Positions 1 to 7,881 of a DNA stretch of 32,100 bases are shown here, one piece after another. Position 1 is the first letter of the stretch. The number at the start of each line of letters is the position of its first letter. The notes beneath the pieces were generated by a model. It had not been told where the DNA came from. It did no database searches and saw only the letters and a program-made list of their open reading frames with translations. The position numbers and the translations under genes are program-made. Source of the DNA: Bacteroidaceae bacterium (GTDB lineage: Bacteria; Bacteroidota; Bacteroidia; Bacteroidales; Bacteroidaceae); contig JAILBW010000096.1 in assembly GCA_024680695.1 (NCBI GenBank), positions 1 through 32,100 of the forward strand, written 5' to 3'.

Positions 1-2
1 AG

Positions 3-2546
3 TGTGAGCACAAGCACAAGCGTGGCATGAAGGATTTCTTCTGGAGCGAGGCATGGGAGCGGGATTTCTTTCGCGACTATGAAAAGCTCTACAGTCGTGT
101 GTTCCCCGTCTATGACGAACCATTGGACTCGAGCGACTTCACCCGCCAGATAACCTTGCGCACCCTGCGCCGCACGTTTAAGAAGGATATGGACGAGGAA
201 GAGCGCGAATTGACGCTGACACTCTATCCTGAGAGTGGCAATCTCGTGGCGGGCGTGCCCAACCGTGTAGCGTTCGAGGCCGTGATGAGCGATGGGGGGT
301 GGCTGGAAGGAAAAGTCCCCTACCTTACCTCCCCCAAGGGGGAGGAGGTAAAGACCCTTAATCGTGGGCGCGGCATGTTTACGATTGTGCCGGAGAAGGG
401 AATGGAGCGGGAGGTGGTGTTCACTACCAAGGACGGACAGACAGTGAAGGCAAAACTGCCGAAGGCGGAAGAGAAAGGCGTAGCGTTGCAAGTAAAGCAG
501 GAGGGCGACAGCATCTGCATCGAAGCAAATGTAGTGGGGCTGAGTGCCGACAGCCTGGGCCTTACCATCATGCACGAAGGTAAAGCATCAGTGTTTCGGC
601 CGATGAATGCAAATGCCACGCAGAGGATCGAAACGAGCGAAGAATCTAAGATCCTTCGTTCCACTCAGGATGACAAACACGCCACTTCGTTCAGGATGAC
701 AACCCCTCATGCACAATTGCCCTGCGGAGTGAATCAGGTGACGGTATTCGATATTGACGGGCACGTATGGGCAGACCGCCTGTTTTTTGTAACAAAGCAG
801 GATGAGATGCAACCTACGCTGACTGTCTCGGGCGCGAAGGACGAATATCTGCCCTATGATTCCATCGGCTTGGACATTCAAGGTAAGGCTGGGGATGCGA
901 CTATCTCCCTCGCCGTGAGGGACGGTTATCAGGCAGATGCGCTCTTCGACAATGCGAATATCATGGTGGAGATGTTGTTATCCTCGGAGATTCGCGGCTT
1001 CGTGCCCGACCCCGGCTGGTTCTTCGAAAAGGATGATGAAGAGCATCGCACGGCGCTCGACCTGCTGATGATGACGCAGGGCTGGCGGCGCTTCGGCTGG
1101 CGCGACATGGCGGTCAAGGGCGAATGGGATCTGACACAGCCCGACGAACGATATGCCCCCATCATCATGGGACGAATCCGACCGAACCCTTATCGGGACT
1201 CCATTAAGTCGAACAATGCAGACGTGTATATACCCTGGCAGTTAGAGAAGCAGGCAGAACTCAGTCTGTATGACGAGGACGACGGCCTGACGGAGCAGAC
1301 GTGGGAGCAGACGTGGGAAACCCACTTGAAAGAGAGTGAGAAAGAGTCGCAGGCAGAAAAAAAGGCGCGGCTCCTTGCCCTGGCGAAAAAGGAGAAGGAG
1401 AGAGCGTTGCGCCTGCATGTCGAGCATGTGCCCACGAGCACCATGCAGCCATGTGTGAGCGAGATGGACGTGAACGACAACCGCTTCCGCCTTCAGCTGC
1501 CGCCGTTCTATGGGAAGAGCATCCTGTTTCTCTCCGTGGCCGACACGACGAAGTGGGAAAAGAGGAAGAAGCAATATACATGGATTCAGATGGCCGGCCC
1601 TGCGGGCGAGCTTGCCCTGCACCATCAGCGCAAGTTGGATACGGAACCCGCAGAGTATCTGGCCTACGTCTCCTGGCCCTATCCACGCTTCGTGAAACGA
1701 TACGACTACCATCACACCCACCTGATGGAGGTGGAGAGGAATGTGGTCTCCACGCCTATGCTACTGCCTGACAGCGTGCACCTGATGCAGGAGGTCGCGG
1801 TGAAGGCACGGCGGCGGAACCGGCTAAGGCGCTTCAACGATGCCTTCCCCACGCTTGCGATGGATGCCTACGAGGCATGGAACATGATGGACGATGCGGG
1901 AATAATCTTTAGTGGTCCCAAGGAAATCGCCACCCTCCTGGCGAGCAACTGGTCGTCCACGACTCCCCCAGGGTCGGGTACGCACGAAACGAAGATACAG
2001 TATGGCATCAGCCCCTCGCGCCGCAGACTGCCCCAGTACATCGACATCCCTACCGACTCACTCTATCACCCTAAATATCTGACTTCGATTGCCGAGCAGT
2101 TTGACTTCTCGCCAGGCGAGAAGCGCGAATACTGGGGCGACGAGCGGATTGCCGAGGACCCGCGCTTCCTTATTGACCGCTACGTCCTCTACACCGACTT
2201 CCAGCCGCGTCTTGAGGGCAGTAAACGCTATGACCTCTCAACTTATGACGAAACCCGCATCGCCATCTACCCATTCTACGACGGCGGGGAACGGGTTATC
2301 TATCGCGACCGTCGTTACATGCTGGACGGTTTCGCGCAACCCACCGAGTTTTACAATCCCGACTATAGTAAGCAGAAGCCGCAGGAACCGACGGACTATC
2401 GCCGCACGCTCTACTGGAACCCGAACCTAAAGTTGGATGCCGAGGGTCGCGCACGCGTTACCTTATATAATAATAGCCGCACGACACAGATACAGGTGGA
2501 TGCCGCAGGGCAGGCGCAAGATGGCACGCTGCTGTGGAACAGATAA
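3..2546 (+). CDS. MG2/macroglobulin-like surface protein, 5' end outside window
   Basis: This is the C-terminal part of a large exported protein of the Bacteroidota MG2 / carboxypeptidase-regulatory-like type. Its role is unknown; the family is thought to act at the cell surface. The frame is open from base 3, and the residues before the first ATG (position 27) align with an internal part of the paralogue at 28791-31673, so the true start lies left of the window. Shared blocks include the DYEKLYSRVFPVYD stretch, the ADRLFFV stretch, the EKDDEEHR-ALDLL-QGWRR stretch and the C-terminal DYRRTLYWNP block. The upstream half (signal peptide, MG2 domain) is missing here. A charged Lys/Glu-rich segment lies around residues 405-450 counted from position 27. 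Compared with the paralogue it carries about 23 extra residues near 630-704, where a dispersed repeat is inserted in frame. Homology to the paralogue is certain; the biochemical role is not known. Confidence 0.85.
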   Translation, partial: CEHKHKRGMKDFFWSEAWERDFFRDYEKLYSRVFPVYDEPLDSSDFTRQITLRTLRRTFKKDMDEEERELTLTLYPESGNLVAGVPNRVAFEAVMSDGGWLEGKVPYLTSPKGEEVKTLNRGRGMFTIVPEKGMEREVVFTTKDGQTVKAKLPKAEEKGVALQVKQEGDSICIEANVVGLSADSLGLTIMHEGKASVFRPMNANATQRIETSEESKILRSTQDDKHATSFRMTTPHAQLPCGVNQVTVFDIDGHVWADRLFFVTKQDEMQPTLTVSGAKDEYLPYDSIGLDIQGKAGDATISLAVRDGYQADALFDNANIMVEMLLSSEIRGFVPDPGWFFEKDDEEHRTALDLLMMTQGWRRFGWRDMAVKGEWDLTQPDERYAPIIMGRIRPNPYRDSIKSNNADVYIPWQLEKQAELSLYDEDDGLTEQTWEQTWETHLKESEKESQAEKKARLLALAKKEKERALRLHVEHVPTSTMQPCVSEMDVNDNRFRLQLPPFYGKSILFLSVADTTKWEKRKKQYTWIQMAGPAGELALHHQRKLDTEPAEYLAYVSWPYPRFVKRYDYHHTHLMEVERNVVSTPMLLPDSVHLMQEVAVKARRRNRLRRFNDAFPTLAMDAYEAWNMMDDAGIIFSGPKEIATLLASNWSSTTPPGSGTHETKIQYGISPSRRRLPQYIDIPTDSLYHPKYLTSIAEQFDFSPGEKREYWGDERIAEDPRFLIDRYVLYTDFQPRLEGSKRYDLSTYDETRIAIYPFYDGGERVIYRDRRYMLDGFAQPTEFYNPDYSKQKPQEPTDYRRTLYWNPNLKLDAEGRARVTLYNNSRTTQIQVDAAGQAQDGTLLWNR
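328..345. repeat. Short near-perfect palindrome inside coding sequence
   Basis: CCTCCCCC at 328-335 faces GGGGGAGG at 338-345 across a 2-nt loop. It sits inside the first MG2-type gene and is translated in frame. The paralogue has unrelated residues here. C-run/G-run palindromes of this kind are common dispersed intergenic repeats in Bacteroidota, so this may be a captured copy; that origin is an inference. Confidence 0.5.
630..704 (-). repeat. Dispersed repeat inserted in frame within the MG2-type gene
   Basis: Read on the minus strand the segment contains GTCATCCTGA-GTGGAACGAAGGATCTTAG and a second, partial GTCATCCTGAACGAAG copy about 20 bp away. GTCATCCTGAnnnAACGAAGGATCT is a familiar dispersed-repeat sequence in many bacterial genomes. 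On the coding strand it gives residues reading SEESKILRSTQDD. Between the conserved GLTI and ADRLFF blocks this protein has 77 residues and the paralogue has 54, so about 69 bp were gained without breaking the frame. Confidence 0.75.
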
Positions 2547-2568
2547 TAGAAAGCTATGTGAAGCAACG

Positions 2569-2886
2569 ATGCAAGTAGACTATGCCATACCCTTAGTGGA
2601 CAGCCGCGACTGCGGGTGGGTCAGCGAGTACAGGAAGTACGTTCCATCCGACTGTAGCTGGAGCAGCAATGCCACCAGGTTCCGGGACTGGGACCTGCTG
2701 AGATATCAGCTGCGCAGCATCAGCCTATTACAATTGCCCCGATTTGTGTATTGTATGAGCGCATAATATTTGTATGGGCCGAAGTTCCACAGCGAATACA
2801 TGATGCATCTCGAAGAGAGAATGAAAGTACTCGGAGCTAGTAGCCTGTTCAGCCCAAGCATAGACTTCCGGCTTAGTTTACCTTGA
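2569..2886 (+). pseudogene. Decayed reading frame, possible gene remnant
   Basis: Between the first MG2-type gene and purE one frame reads protein-like sequence for 65 codons from an ATG at 2569, stops at TAA (2764-2766), and continues in the same frame with plausible protein sequence (YGPKFHSEYMMHLEERMKVL and so on, ending SIDFRLSLP) to a TGA at 2884-2886. Its last bases overlap the 3' end of purE on the other strand. The stretch with aromatic and charged residues before the stop resembles the tail of an outer-membrane protein, but I cannot assign a family. A nonsense-mutated remnant is the best explanation; chance openness cannot be excluded. Confidence 0.35.
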
Positions 2887-3370
2887 AACGGTATTTCACT
2901 TCGGCGAGTTCGGCATTAGCCTTGACAATCTTCTCCTTGAGGCTTTCCTTGTAGGCTTTCAGGCGGGCGGCGAGGTTTTCGTCGCTCAAGGCCAACATTT
3001 CGGCAGCCAGGATGGCCGCGTTCTGGGCACCGTTCACGCCAACTGTGGCCACAGGAATGCCGGGAGGCATCTGGATGATGCTCAGCATGGCATCCAGGCC
3101 GTCGAGCATCCCCTTGATGGGGACACCGATGACGGGGAGCGTGGTGCCGGCTGCAATCACTCCGGGAAGAGCAGCTGCCATTCCTGCGCCGGCAATGATG
3201 ACGCGCACGCTGCGACCTTCTGCTTCGCGCGCAAACGTCTCCACTTCCTGTGGTGTGCGATGGGCGCTCAAGGCATTCATCTCGAAGGGAATTTCCATCT
3301 CGTCCAGGAACTTTGCTGCTTTCTCCATGACAGGCAGGTCGCTGGTGCTGCCCATGATTATGCTTACCAT
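2873..3370 (-). CDS. purE: N5-carboxyaminoimidazole ribonucleotide mutase (PurE, class I)
   Basis: PurE moves the carboxyl group of N5-CAIR to C4 of the imidazole, giving CAIR in de novo purine synthesis; it is a cytosolic octamer in characterised members. The 165-residue length is normal for class I PurE. The N-terminal GSTSD loop (residues 7-11) binds the phosphate, and SAHRTP (35-40) carries the catalytic histidine (His37). The Gly/Ala-rich AGAGMAAALPG and the PVIGVP-KGMLDGLDAML-IIQMPPGIPVATV block are typical of the family. The ATG at 3370 is followed at once by the canonical beta-strand, so the start is well supported. It lies downstream of rpoN and the PAP2-like gene on the same strand, separated by 75 bp of GGTTA-rich repeat, so co-transcription is possible. 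No terminator was seen after it. Confidence 0.97.
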   Translation of the reverse strand: MVSIIMGSTSDLPVMEKAAKFLDEMEIPFEMNALSAHRTPQEVETFAREAEGRSVRVIIAGAGMAAALPGVIAAGTTLPVIGVPIKGMLDGLDAMLSIIQMPPGIPVATVGVNGAQNAAILAAEMLALSDENLAARLKAYKESLKEKIVKANAELAEVKYRFKVN

Positions 3371-3385
3371 ATTTTCTTTCTTTAA

Positions 3386-3444
3386 GGATTAGGGGTTAGC
3401 GAAAGTTAAGCGGTTAGTGGTTAAGGGTTAAGGGTTAGTGGGGG
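3386..3444. repeat. GGTTA/GGTTAAGG-type short repeats
   Basis: The gap between purE and the PAP2-like gene is made of loosely repeated GGTTAG, GGTTAAGGGTTAAGGG and TTAGTGG units. They are irregular and look like slippage-prone intergenic filler common in Bacteroidota. No promoter consensus is visible inside. Confidence 0.6.
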
Positions 3445-3445
3445 A

Positions 3446-4057
3446 TTACATCATAATGATTCCGAAATAGCCGCAAATGATGCCGACGAGTGTGCCGCAG
3501 AGTACTTGAGCAAGTGTGTGCTGACGCAGGAACATGCGGCTGCTCATCACCAGACCGGCAACAAGGATGGCTGCGCAGAGCCACCACACTGGGTTGAATT
3601 TGAATATCATCGCGTAGGCCACCAATGCTCCGATGATTCCGCCTGCACCAGCCGAGTGCATGCTGATCTTCCAGCGCAGGTTGATGACGATGCATGCTAT
3701 CTGGATGAGCAGCGACACGGTGATGATTCCCGTCACGAAATGTGGCAGATGGAGCTGGGTGAGCAGATACATGCAGCAAAGGTAGCAGAAGAGGTGGATG
3801 GCATAGGGCACCAGTCGTTTCTCCTGATGGCGCAGTTCGTGGCGACGCCAGCCTCGCAGGCGACGATAGAAATAGGTACCGAGCATTGGCATTAGCACCG
3901 TGAAGAGATAGACAATGGCGAGCACCCATAGTTTCACCATCCAGGGGAGCATGGAGAGATAGGTGATCGTGAACAGAAGTATGATGCCCACTGTGGGATA
4001 GTACACCGGACGGAACACGGTGGAAAGAATGCGCGATATGATGATGACGCTCTTCAT
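3446..4057 (-). CDS. PAP2-like integral membrane phosphatase family protein
   Basis: A 203-residue polytopic membrane protein with about five to six hydrophobic segments (near residues 18-35, 40-60, 85-105, 108-128, 138-158, 160-178, 182-202). It resembles the PAP2 (type 2 phosphatidic acid phosphatase) superfamily, whose members remove phosphate from lipid carriers or lipid A in the membrane. The third PAP2 motif is recognisable as SR-x5-H (SRMFLRQH), but the Asp expected three residues after the His is Gln. The second motif reads SMHSAGAGG instead of PSGH. The ATG (4055-4057) overlaps the rpoN stop by 4 bp, so the two are translationally coupled. The changed motifs leave catalytic activity uncertain; it may be a divergent or inactive relative. 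Family assignment is moderate. Confidence 0.75.
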   Translation of the reverse strand: MKSVIIISRILSTVFRPVYYPTVGIILLFTITYLSMLPWMVKLWVLAIVYLFTVLMPMLGTYFYRRLRGWRRHELRHQEKRLVPYAIHLFCYLCCMYLLTQLHLPHFVTGIITVSLLIQIACIVINLRWKISMHSAGAGGIIGALVAYAMIFKFNPVWWLCAAILVAGLVMSSRMFLRQHTLAQVLCGTLVGIICGYFGIIMM

Positions 4058-5550
4058 TGTTTTCTCATTCTTGCCACTGGGAGTCCCAGCTGTTCGCGAT
4101 ACTTGGCCACAGTGCGGCGCGCGATGTTGAATCCTTGCTGGCGGAGCATCTGCGTGAGTTGCTCGTCGCTGAGCGGGGCGCGTCGGTCTTCGTTCTCAAC
4201 CAGTGTGCGCAGTGTGGCCATCACCTTGCGTGACGACACTTCGTCGCCGTCGGCCTGGTGCGAGGTATGGGAGAAGAACCACTTGAGCGGGAAGGTGCCG
4301 AAGTTCGTCTGCACGTATTTGCTGTTGCACACTCGGCTCACCACGCTGATACTCACGCCCGAGATTTCCGAGATGTCCTTCAGTTTCATTGGACGCAGTA
4401 GCGACTCGTCGCCTTCGAGAAAGAATGGACGCTGCAGGCGGATGATGGCCCGCATGGTGCGTATCATGCTCTCGCGGCGCATGGCCAGTGCGTTGATGAA
4501 CATCTGGCCGTGTTCTACGTAGTTGCGTGTGAAGTGGAGGTCCTCCTGAGCTGCCTGACTGAGGGTGCCCTTCTGCATTTCGTAGCCTTTGAGCTTCTCG
4601 ACGGCATCGGGGCTGATGATGAGCGTGGGCACTCCGGTTTCGTTCAGCGACATTGAGATGTTGCCGTAGCTGTCCGTCTCGACGATGTAGTCGGGTGTCA
4701 CCTGCGGGCTTCCTTGTCCCACCTTCTCGCCCAATGCATTTCCTGGCCGCGGGTTCAGTTTCATAATCTCTCGCTGCAGGCGTTCGGCCTGTGCCTCGGA
4801 GAGTTTCATGCGTCGGCGGATGCGGTCCCAGCGTTTGTGGATGAAGTCGTCGTAGGAATCCTGCATCACGGCTTTCATTTGTGCTTGCCAAGGGTTGCCC
4901 TTCAGGCGGTGTATCTGGATGAGGAGGCACTCCTGGAGCGAGCGTGCGCCTACTCCGGCGGGGTCGAACTGCCAGAGAATGTGCAGCAGGCGTTCCAATT
5001 CCTTGCTGTCGGTGGTGATGCCTTGGTATATCTCGACTTCGTCGACCAGCTGCTCGAGGCTTTTCTTCAGGAGTCCGTCGTTGTCGAGCGAACCGATAAG
5101 GTATTCCATCACTCCCTGCTCGTGTTCGCTGAGGTCGTATTCGCCTACCTGAGCCTTCAGCTGGTCGTAGAACGAGAGAGTGTCGCCGTACTCGATGTTC
5201 TCGGGTCTGTTGCTCCCGTTGGCAGCACGGAGCAGGTAGTCGGGTACGTCTTCCTCGCTGCGGTAGTCGCCGAGCATGTCGTTCACGTTTTCCTCGGGTG
5301 AGCGGCTCTCGTTCTCTTCGCCTCCGATGCCTTCGCTGGCGTAGTCGTCGGTGTCTTCGTCGGGTTTGTGCTCCAGCCAGGGGTTTTCCAGGCATTCGTT
5401 CTCGATGCGTTGGTGCAATGCGTCGAGCGACATCTCCGTCAGGCGCACGGCAATCACCTGTTGTGCTGAGAGCGACTGTGTCTGCACCTGTTCGAGTGCC
5501 TGCACGTCTTGTTGCGACTGCGTATTCCGCCGGCTCTTGTAGTCTGCCAT
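4054..5550 (-). CDS. rpoN: RNA polymerase sigma-54 factor RpoN
   Basis: Sigma-54 directs RNA polymerase to -24/-12 promoters and needs AAA+ enhancer-binding activators. With the start at 5550 the protein has 498 residues, a normal length. The Gln-rich N-terminal activator-contact region (residues 13-60, with QTQSLSAQQV and ENECLENPWLEH) is followed by an acidic linker, the core-binding domain, the helix-turn-helix (around LKDISEISGVSISVVSRV) and the diagnostic RpoN box ARRTVAKYRE (residues 477-486). An upstream in-frame ATG at 5679 would run into the preceding gene and would translate a 22-bp tandem array, which is implausible because 22 is not a multiple of three; the start at 5550 fits the family better. 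The gene is coupled to the PAP2-like gene by a 4-bp overlap. No Bacteroidota promoter consensus is evident in its short upstream gap. Confidence 0.95.
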   Translation of the reverse strand: MADYKSRRNTQSQQDVQALEQVQTQSLSAQQVIAVRLTEMSLDALHQRIENECLENPWLEHKPDEDTDDYASEGIGGEENESRSPEENVNDMLGDYRSEEDVPDYLLRAANGSNRPENIEYGDTLSFYDQLKAQVGEYDLSEHEQGVMEYLIGSLDNDGLLKKSLEQLVDEVEIYQGITTDSKELERLLHILWQFDPAGVGARSLQECLLIQIHRLKGNPWQAQMKAVMQDSYDDFIHKRWDRIRRRMKLSEAQAERLQREIMKLNPRPGNALGEKVGQGSPQVTPDYIVETDSYGNISMSLNETGVPTLIISPDAVEKLKGYEMQKGTLSQAAQEDLHFTRNYVEHGQMFINALAMRRESMIRTMRAIIRLQRPFFLEGDESLLRPMKLKDISEISGVSISVVSRVCNSKYVQTNFGTFPLKWFFSHTSHQADGDEVSSRKVMATLRTLVENEDRRAPLSDEQLTQMLRQQGFNIARRTVAKYREQLGLPVARMRKQ

Positions 5551-5553
5551 GCT

Positions 5554-5631
5554 GCTTGCTGTAGTTATCCCGTTTGCTTGCTGTAGTTCTTCGTCCCGCT
5601 TGCTGTAGTTCGGGCCGCCGCTTGCTGTAGT
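5554..5631 (-). repeat. 22-bp-period repeat array A, between FAS1 lipoprotein gene and rpoN
   Basis: Four copies of GCTTGCTGTAGT (plus-strand reading) begin at 5554, 5576, 5598 and 5620, an exact 22-bp period. The 10-bp spacers differ (tatcccgttt, tcttcgtccc, tcgggccgcc). A degenerate fifth unit ending TGTAGT falls in register at 5532-5543, inside the first codons of rpoN, and the rpoN start codon lies in the spacer between them. The array fills almost the whole 94-bp gap between the two genes. Read on the rpoN coding strand the core is ACTACAGCAAGC. Related arrays lie at 16759 and 24830. Confidence 0.92.
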
Positions 5632-5644
5632 CTTTTCGAGTCCC

Positions 5645-7732
5645 TTACCAGATGTCCTCGGGGTACTCGGGGTTGTCATAGACCTCCTTGGGGCAGTACT
5701 CGAGGAAGTCTATATAGATGTAGCGCGTCGGGTCGTCCATCACGGTCTTGAATCGGATGTAGTAAGTGTCGTCGGGATCCATCGTCTGGCGCAGAAGGAT
5801 GCGTCGGGTGCAGATGTTGCTGTTGCGTGCCCAGCTGCTGCCGCCCGGGCCTCCTGCGTTGTAGAGGACGGGGCTCTTCATGAAGCCGTTGTTGCGCAAT
5901 CGCTTGTCGACCTCGGCATCGTAGTCGTCGTCGCCTGTATCCAGTTCCCATCCGATATCGCATTGTGTGTCGCCCTTGTCGCTGATGCGGCGGTTAGCCA
6001 CCAGTCGCAGGTCGAGGGGAATGCCCATTGCGGCGAGGCGTCCCTTATCCTTGCCCCAGTAGAACTGCACGATTCCGCGCTTTCCGCCGCCGCTCTGCAC
6101 CTGATAGCGCAGTTCGTACACTCCGCGCTTGGGCACTGGCGGCAGTTTGAACGTCATGTCCGGCAGGCCGCGAATCGTGGTTTCGTCGCCCAGATAGTTT
6201 GCCCAGCCCTGGTTCATGCCTGTCCAGTAGTAGAAGAGCGTCTCCTGCGAGATGTCGGCATCGGCCAGATAGGGATATGTGGAGTTTGACGGTATCCAGA
6301 TGTCTGTGTGCTTCTCGTCGAGGATGGGGTTCATGCGGATATTGTTGTTCAGGAACTCGGGGAACATCGCCGAGATGTCCCAGCGGATGCGTCCGCGCAT
6401 CATGTTGTTGCGAGTGTTTTCATCGTAGACCAGCAGCTTCTCAATGGGGTAGATGATACCGTTGCGTACGTTGTTTTCGCCCTCGAGGTTCGTCTCTCCT
6501 ACATGGATTCCTGCCTGAGCCTCAGTGCATTCCTTCTCGCGATAGTTCTCGCGCCGGCCATTCTTCAGAGTGGGGAAGCGGTTGATGCACACTCCGTCCG
6601 ACTCGGGACTCTCGAAGAGCTGCAGCAGGCGTCGCTTGCCCATCGTCGTGTAGAACTCGCTCATGGCGGCGCCCAGGCGAATGTTCTTCGTGTAGCCCTG
6701 TTCGTTCCAATGCATCACCAGGCGGTCGGGTGCCAGACGCTCGGGCAGGAAGTGATAGGTGACGAAGCGGTTCAGCAGGTTGTCTTCGTTCTTATAGTCG
6801 GTATTGTTTACCGCATCGGGATAGATTTTCTGTTCCACAAGGTAGTTCACTACGTCATCGACGGTAATGTCGAGTGCCGGTTTCCCGATGAGCTGCTGCC
6901 AGACGCTGTCGGTCTCGGCAAAGAGCGTGAAGCCGTAGTAGCGATGCTCCGGCGTATGGAATCCGTCGGACGACTCGGCAATCTCGCCACGCTGGTAGAG
7001 GTCTTCGTACGCAAAGTCGCAATACTGCTTCAGGGAGTCGGTCAGGCCGATGGCATCGGTCAGCATCGCAATTACATGGTAGCCCTCGCGTCGCTCGTTG
7101 ATGATGTCGGCAAAGAAGTTGCCCAACGTGTTGTTGCTGGGGGCAATCACGTTGTTCATGGCATGAATCACACCATTTATGGTCAGGATGTCGTAGTTGC
7201 GGCTGTCCATCTCCGCGTCGTTAATCAGATAGATGTGCTTGCGGGTGTTCAGATAGACGGAGAGCCGGCGGTCGTACATATTCTCGAGCGGTATCTCGGC
7301 ATTCTTCTCGACGGGAAATTCGTAGGTCATGAAGAGTGTGTTGTCGCCGCCGTCGATGATGCTGTTGTAGGCAATTACCTGTTCGATGGAGTCCTTGGCG
7401 CGCTCGCTCTGGAAGCCCTCCCACGATGGTTCGACGATGAGGCCCTTTCTGTAGAGCGAATCCAGAAAGAGCTGGATGGCTTCGTTGGTGGGCGCAAAGA
7501 CGGTGTAGTTCCCTCGCGCGCTCAGCAGCTGAGCCAGTGTCGTCTCCGAGATACGGCTTACGGGCATCTTGTTGAGCAGTTCCAGATACTGGGTGTACTG
7601 CTCATGTTGTGACAGATAGTCGATGATCGTGTTTTCTTTGAAGACGTATCGGTTCGACGTATCGACCGATTCCGTGCAAGCGTCCAGCATCAGGATGCCG
7701 AGCAGGCAGATTAGTGTCGAAGTTCGTTTCAT
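5645..7732 (-). CDS. FAS1 (fasciclin) domain lipoprotein
   Basis: A 695-residue predicted surface lipoprotein. The N-terminus is a short hydrophobic signal with a lipobox ending at Cys19 (LMLDAC). A first FAS1 domain spans about residues 35-200, with the typical NYTVFAPTNEAI stretch and a closing TINGVIHAMNNVIAP. A second, longer FAS1-like domain runs to about 455 (FTLFAETDSVW, then NGIIYPIEKLLVYD). The last 200 or so residues are a beta-rich region of unknown function. FAS1 domains mediate adhesion or protein and glycan contacts; many Bacteroidota copies accompany SusC/SusD systems, but none is beside this gene. The ATG at 7732 is preferred because a consensus promoter (7771-7801) lies just upstream and would fall inside any longer version. 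rpoN follows on the same strand with 94 bp between, filled by a repeat array. Confidence 0.88.
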   Translation of the reverse strand: MKRTSTLICLLGILMLDACTESVDTSNRYVFKENTIIDYLSQHEQYTQYLELLNKMPVSRISETTLAQLLSARGNYTVFAPTNEAIQLFLDSLYRKGLIVEPSWEGFQSERAKDSIEQVIAYNSIIDGGDNTLFMTYEFPVEKNAEIPLENMYDRRLSVYLNTRKHIYLINDAEMDSRNYDILTINGVIHAMNNVIAPSNNTLGNFFADIINERREGYHVIAMLTDAIGLTDSLKQYCDFAYEDLYQRGEIAESSDGFHTPEHRYYGFTLFAETDSVWQQLIGKPALDITVDDVVNYLVEQKIYPDAVNNTDYKNEDNLLNRFVTYHFLPERLAPDRLVMHWNEQGYTKNIRLGAAMSEFYTTMGKRRLLQLFESPESDGVCINRFPTLKNGRRENYREKECTEAQAGIHVGETNLEGENNVRNGIIYPIEKLLVYDENTRNNMMRGRIRWDISAMFPEFLNNNIRMNPILDEKHTDIWIPSNSTYPYLADADISQETLFYYWTGMNQGWANYLGDETTIRGLPDMTFKLPPVPKRGVYELRYQVQSGGGKRGIVQFYWGKDKGRLAAMGIPLDLRLVANRRISDKGDTQCDIGWELDTGDDDYDAEVDKRLRNNGFMKSPVLYNAGGPGGSSWARNSNICTRRILLRQTMDPDDTYYIRFKTVMDDPTRYIYIDFLEYCPKEVYDNPEYPEDIW

Positions 7733-7770
7733 GGGAAAGTTCAAGTTTCGTTTTAATGTTGTTTCGACCA

Positions 7771-7801
7771 CAAAGTTACGAATAAGCGAAGAAGAAACAA
7801 A
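7771..7801 (-). promoter_or_regulatory. Bacteroidota sigma-type promoter for the FAS1 lipoprotein gene
   Basis: On the minus strand TTTG (complement of 7798-7801) is followed after 19 bp by TAACTTTG (complement of 7771-7778), matching the TTTG-N19-TAnnTTTG consensus exactly. Transcription would begin near 7764, leaving a leader of about 30 nt before the ATG at 7732. Confidence 0.8.
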
Positions 7802-7881
7802 GCAAATTTGCGAAATTCCTTCTATTCTTCGAGCGAAAGTGGCAAAAAACATAGATTGAGTGACAAATAAGCGAGGGAATT

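Noticed and set aside
3386..3444. Telomere-like GGGTTA repeat
   Set aside because: Units are irregular and lie between ordinary genes; simple slippage repeats explain them.
4196..5395. 399-codon frame overlapping rpoN in another frame of the same strand
   Set aside because: Highly Arg/His/Pro-rich shadow of rpoN; rpoN is firmly identified by the RpoN box.
5554..5631. Plasmid-type iterons or a replication origin
   Set aside because: The 22-bp spacing is iteron-like, but there is no Rep gene, DnaA-box cluster or AT-rich melting region nearby, and the same arrays occur at three chromosomal sites.
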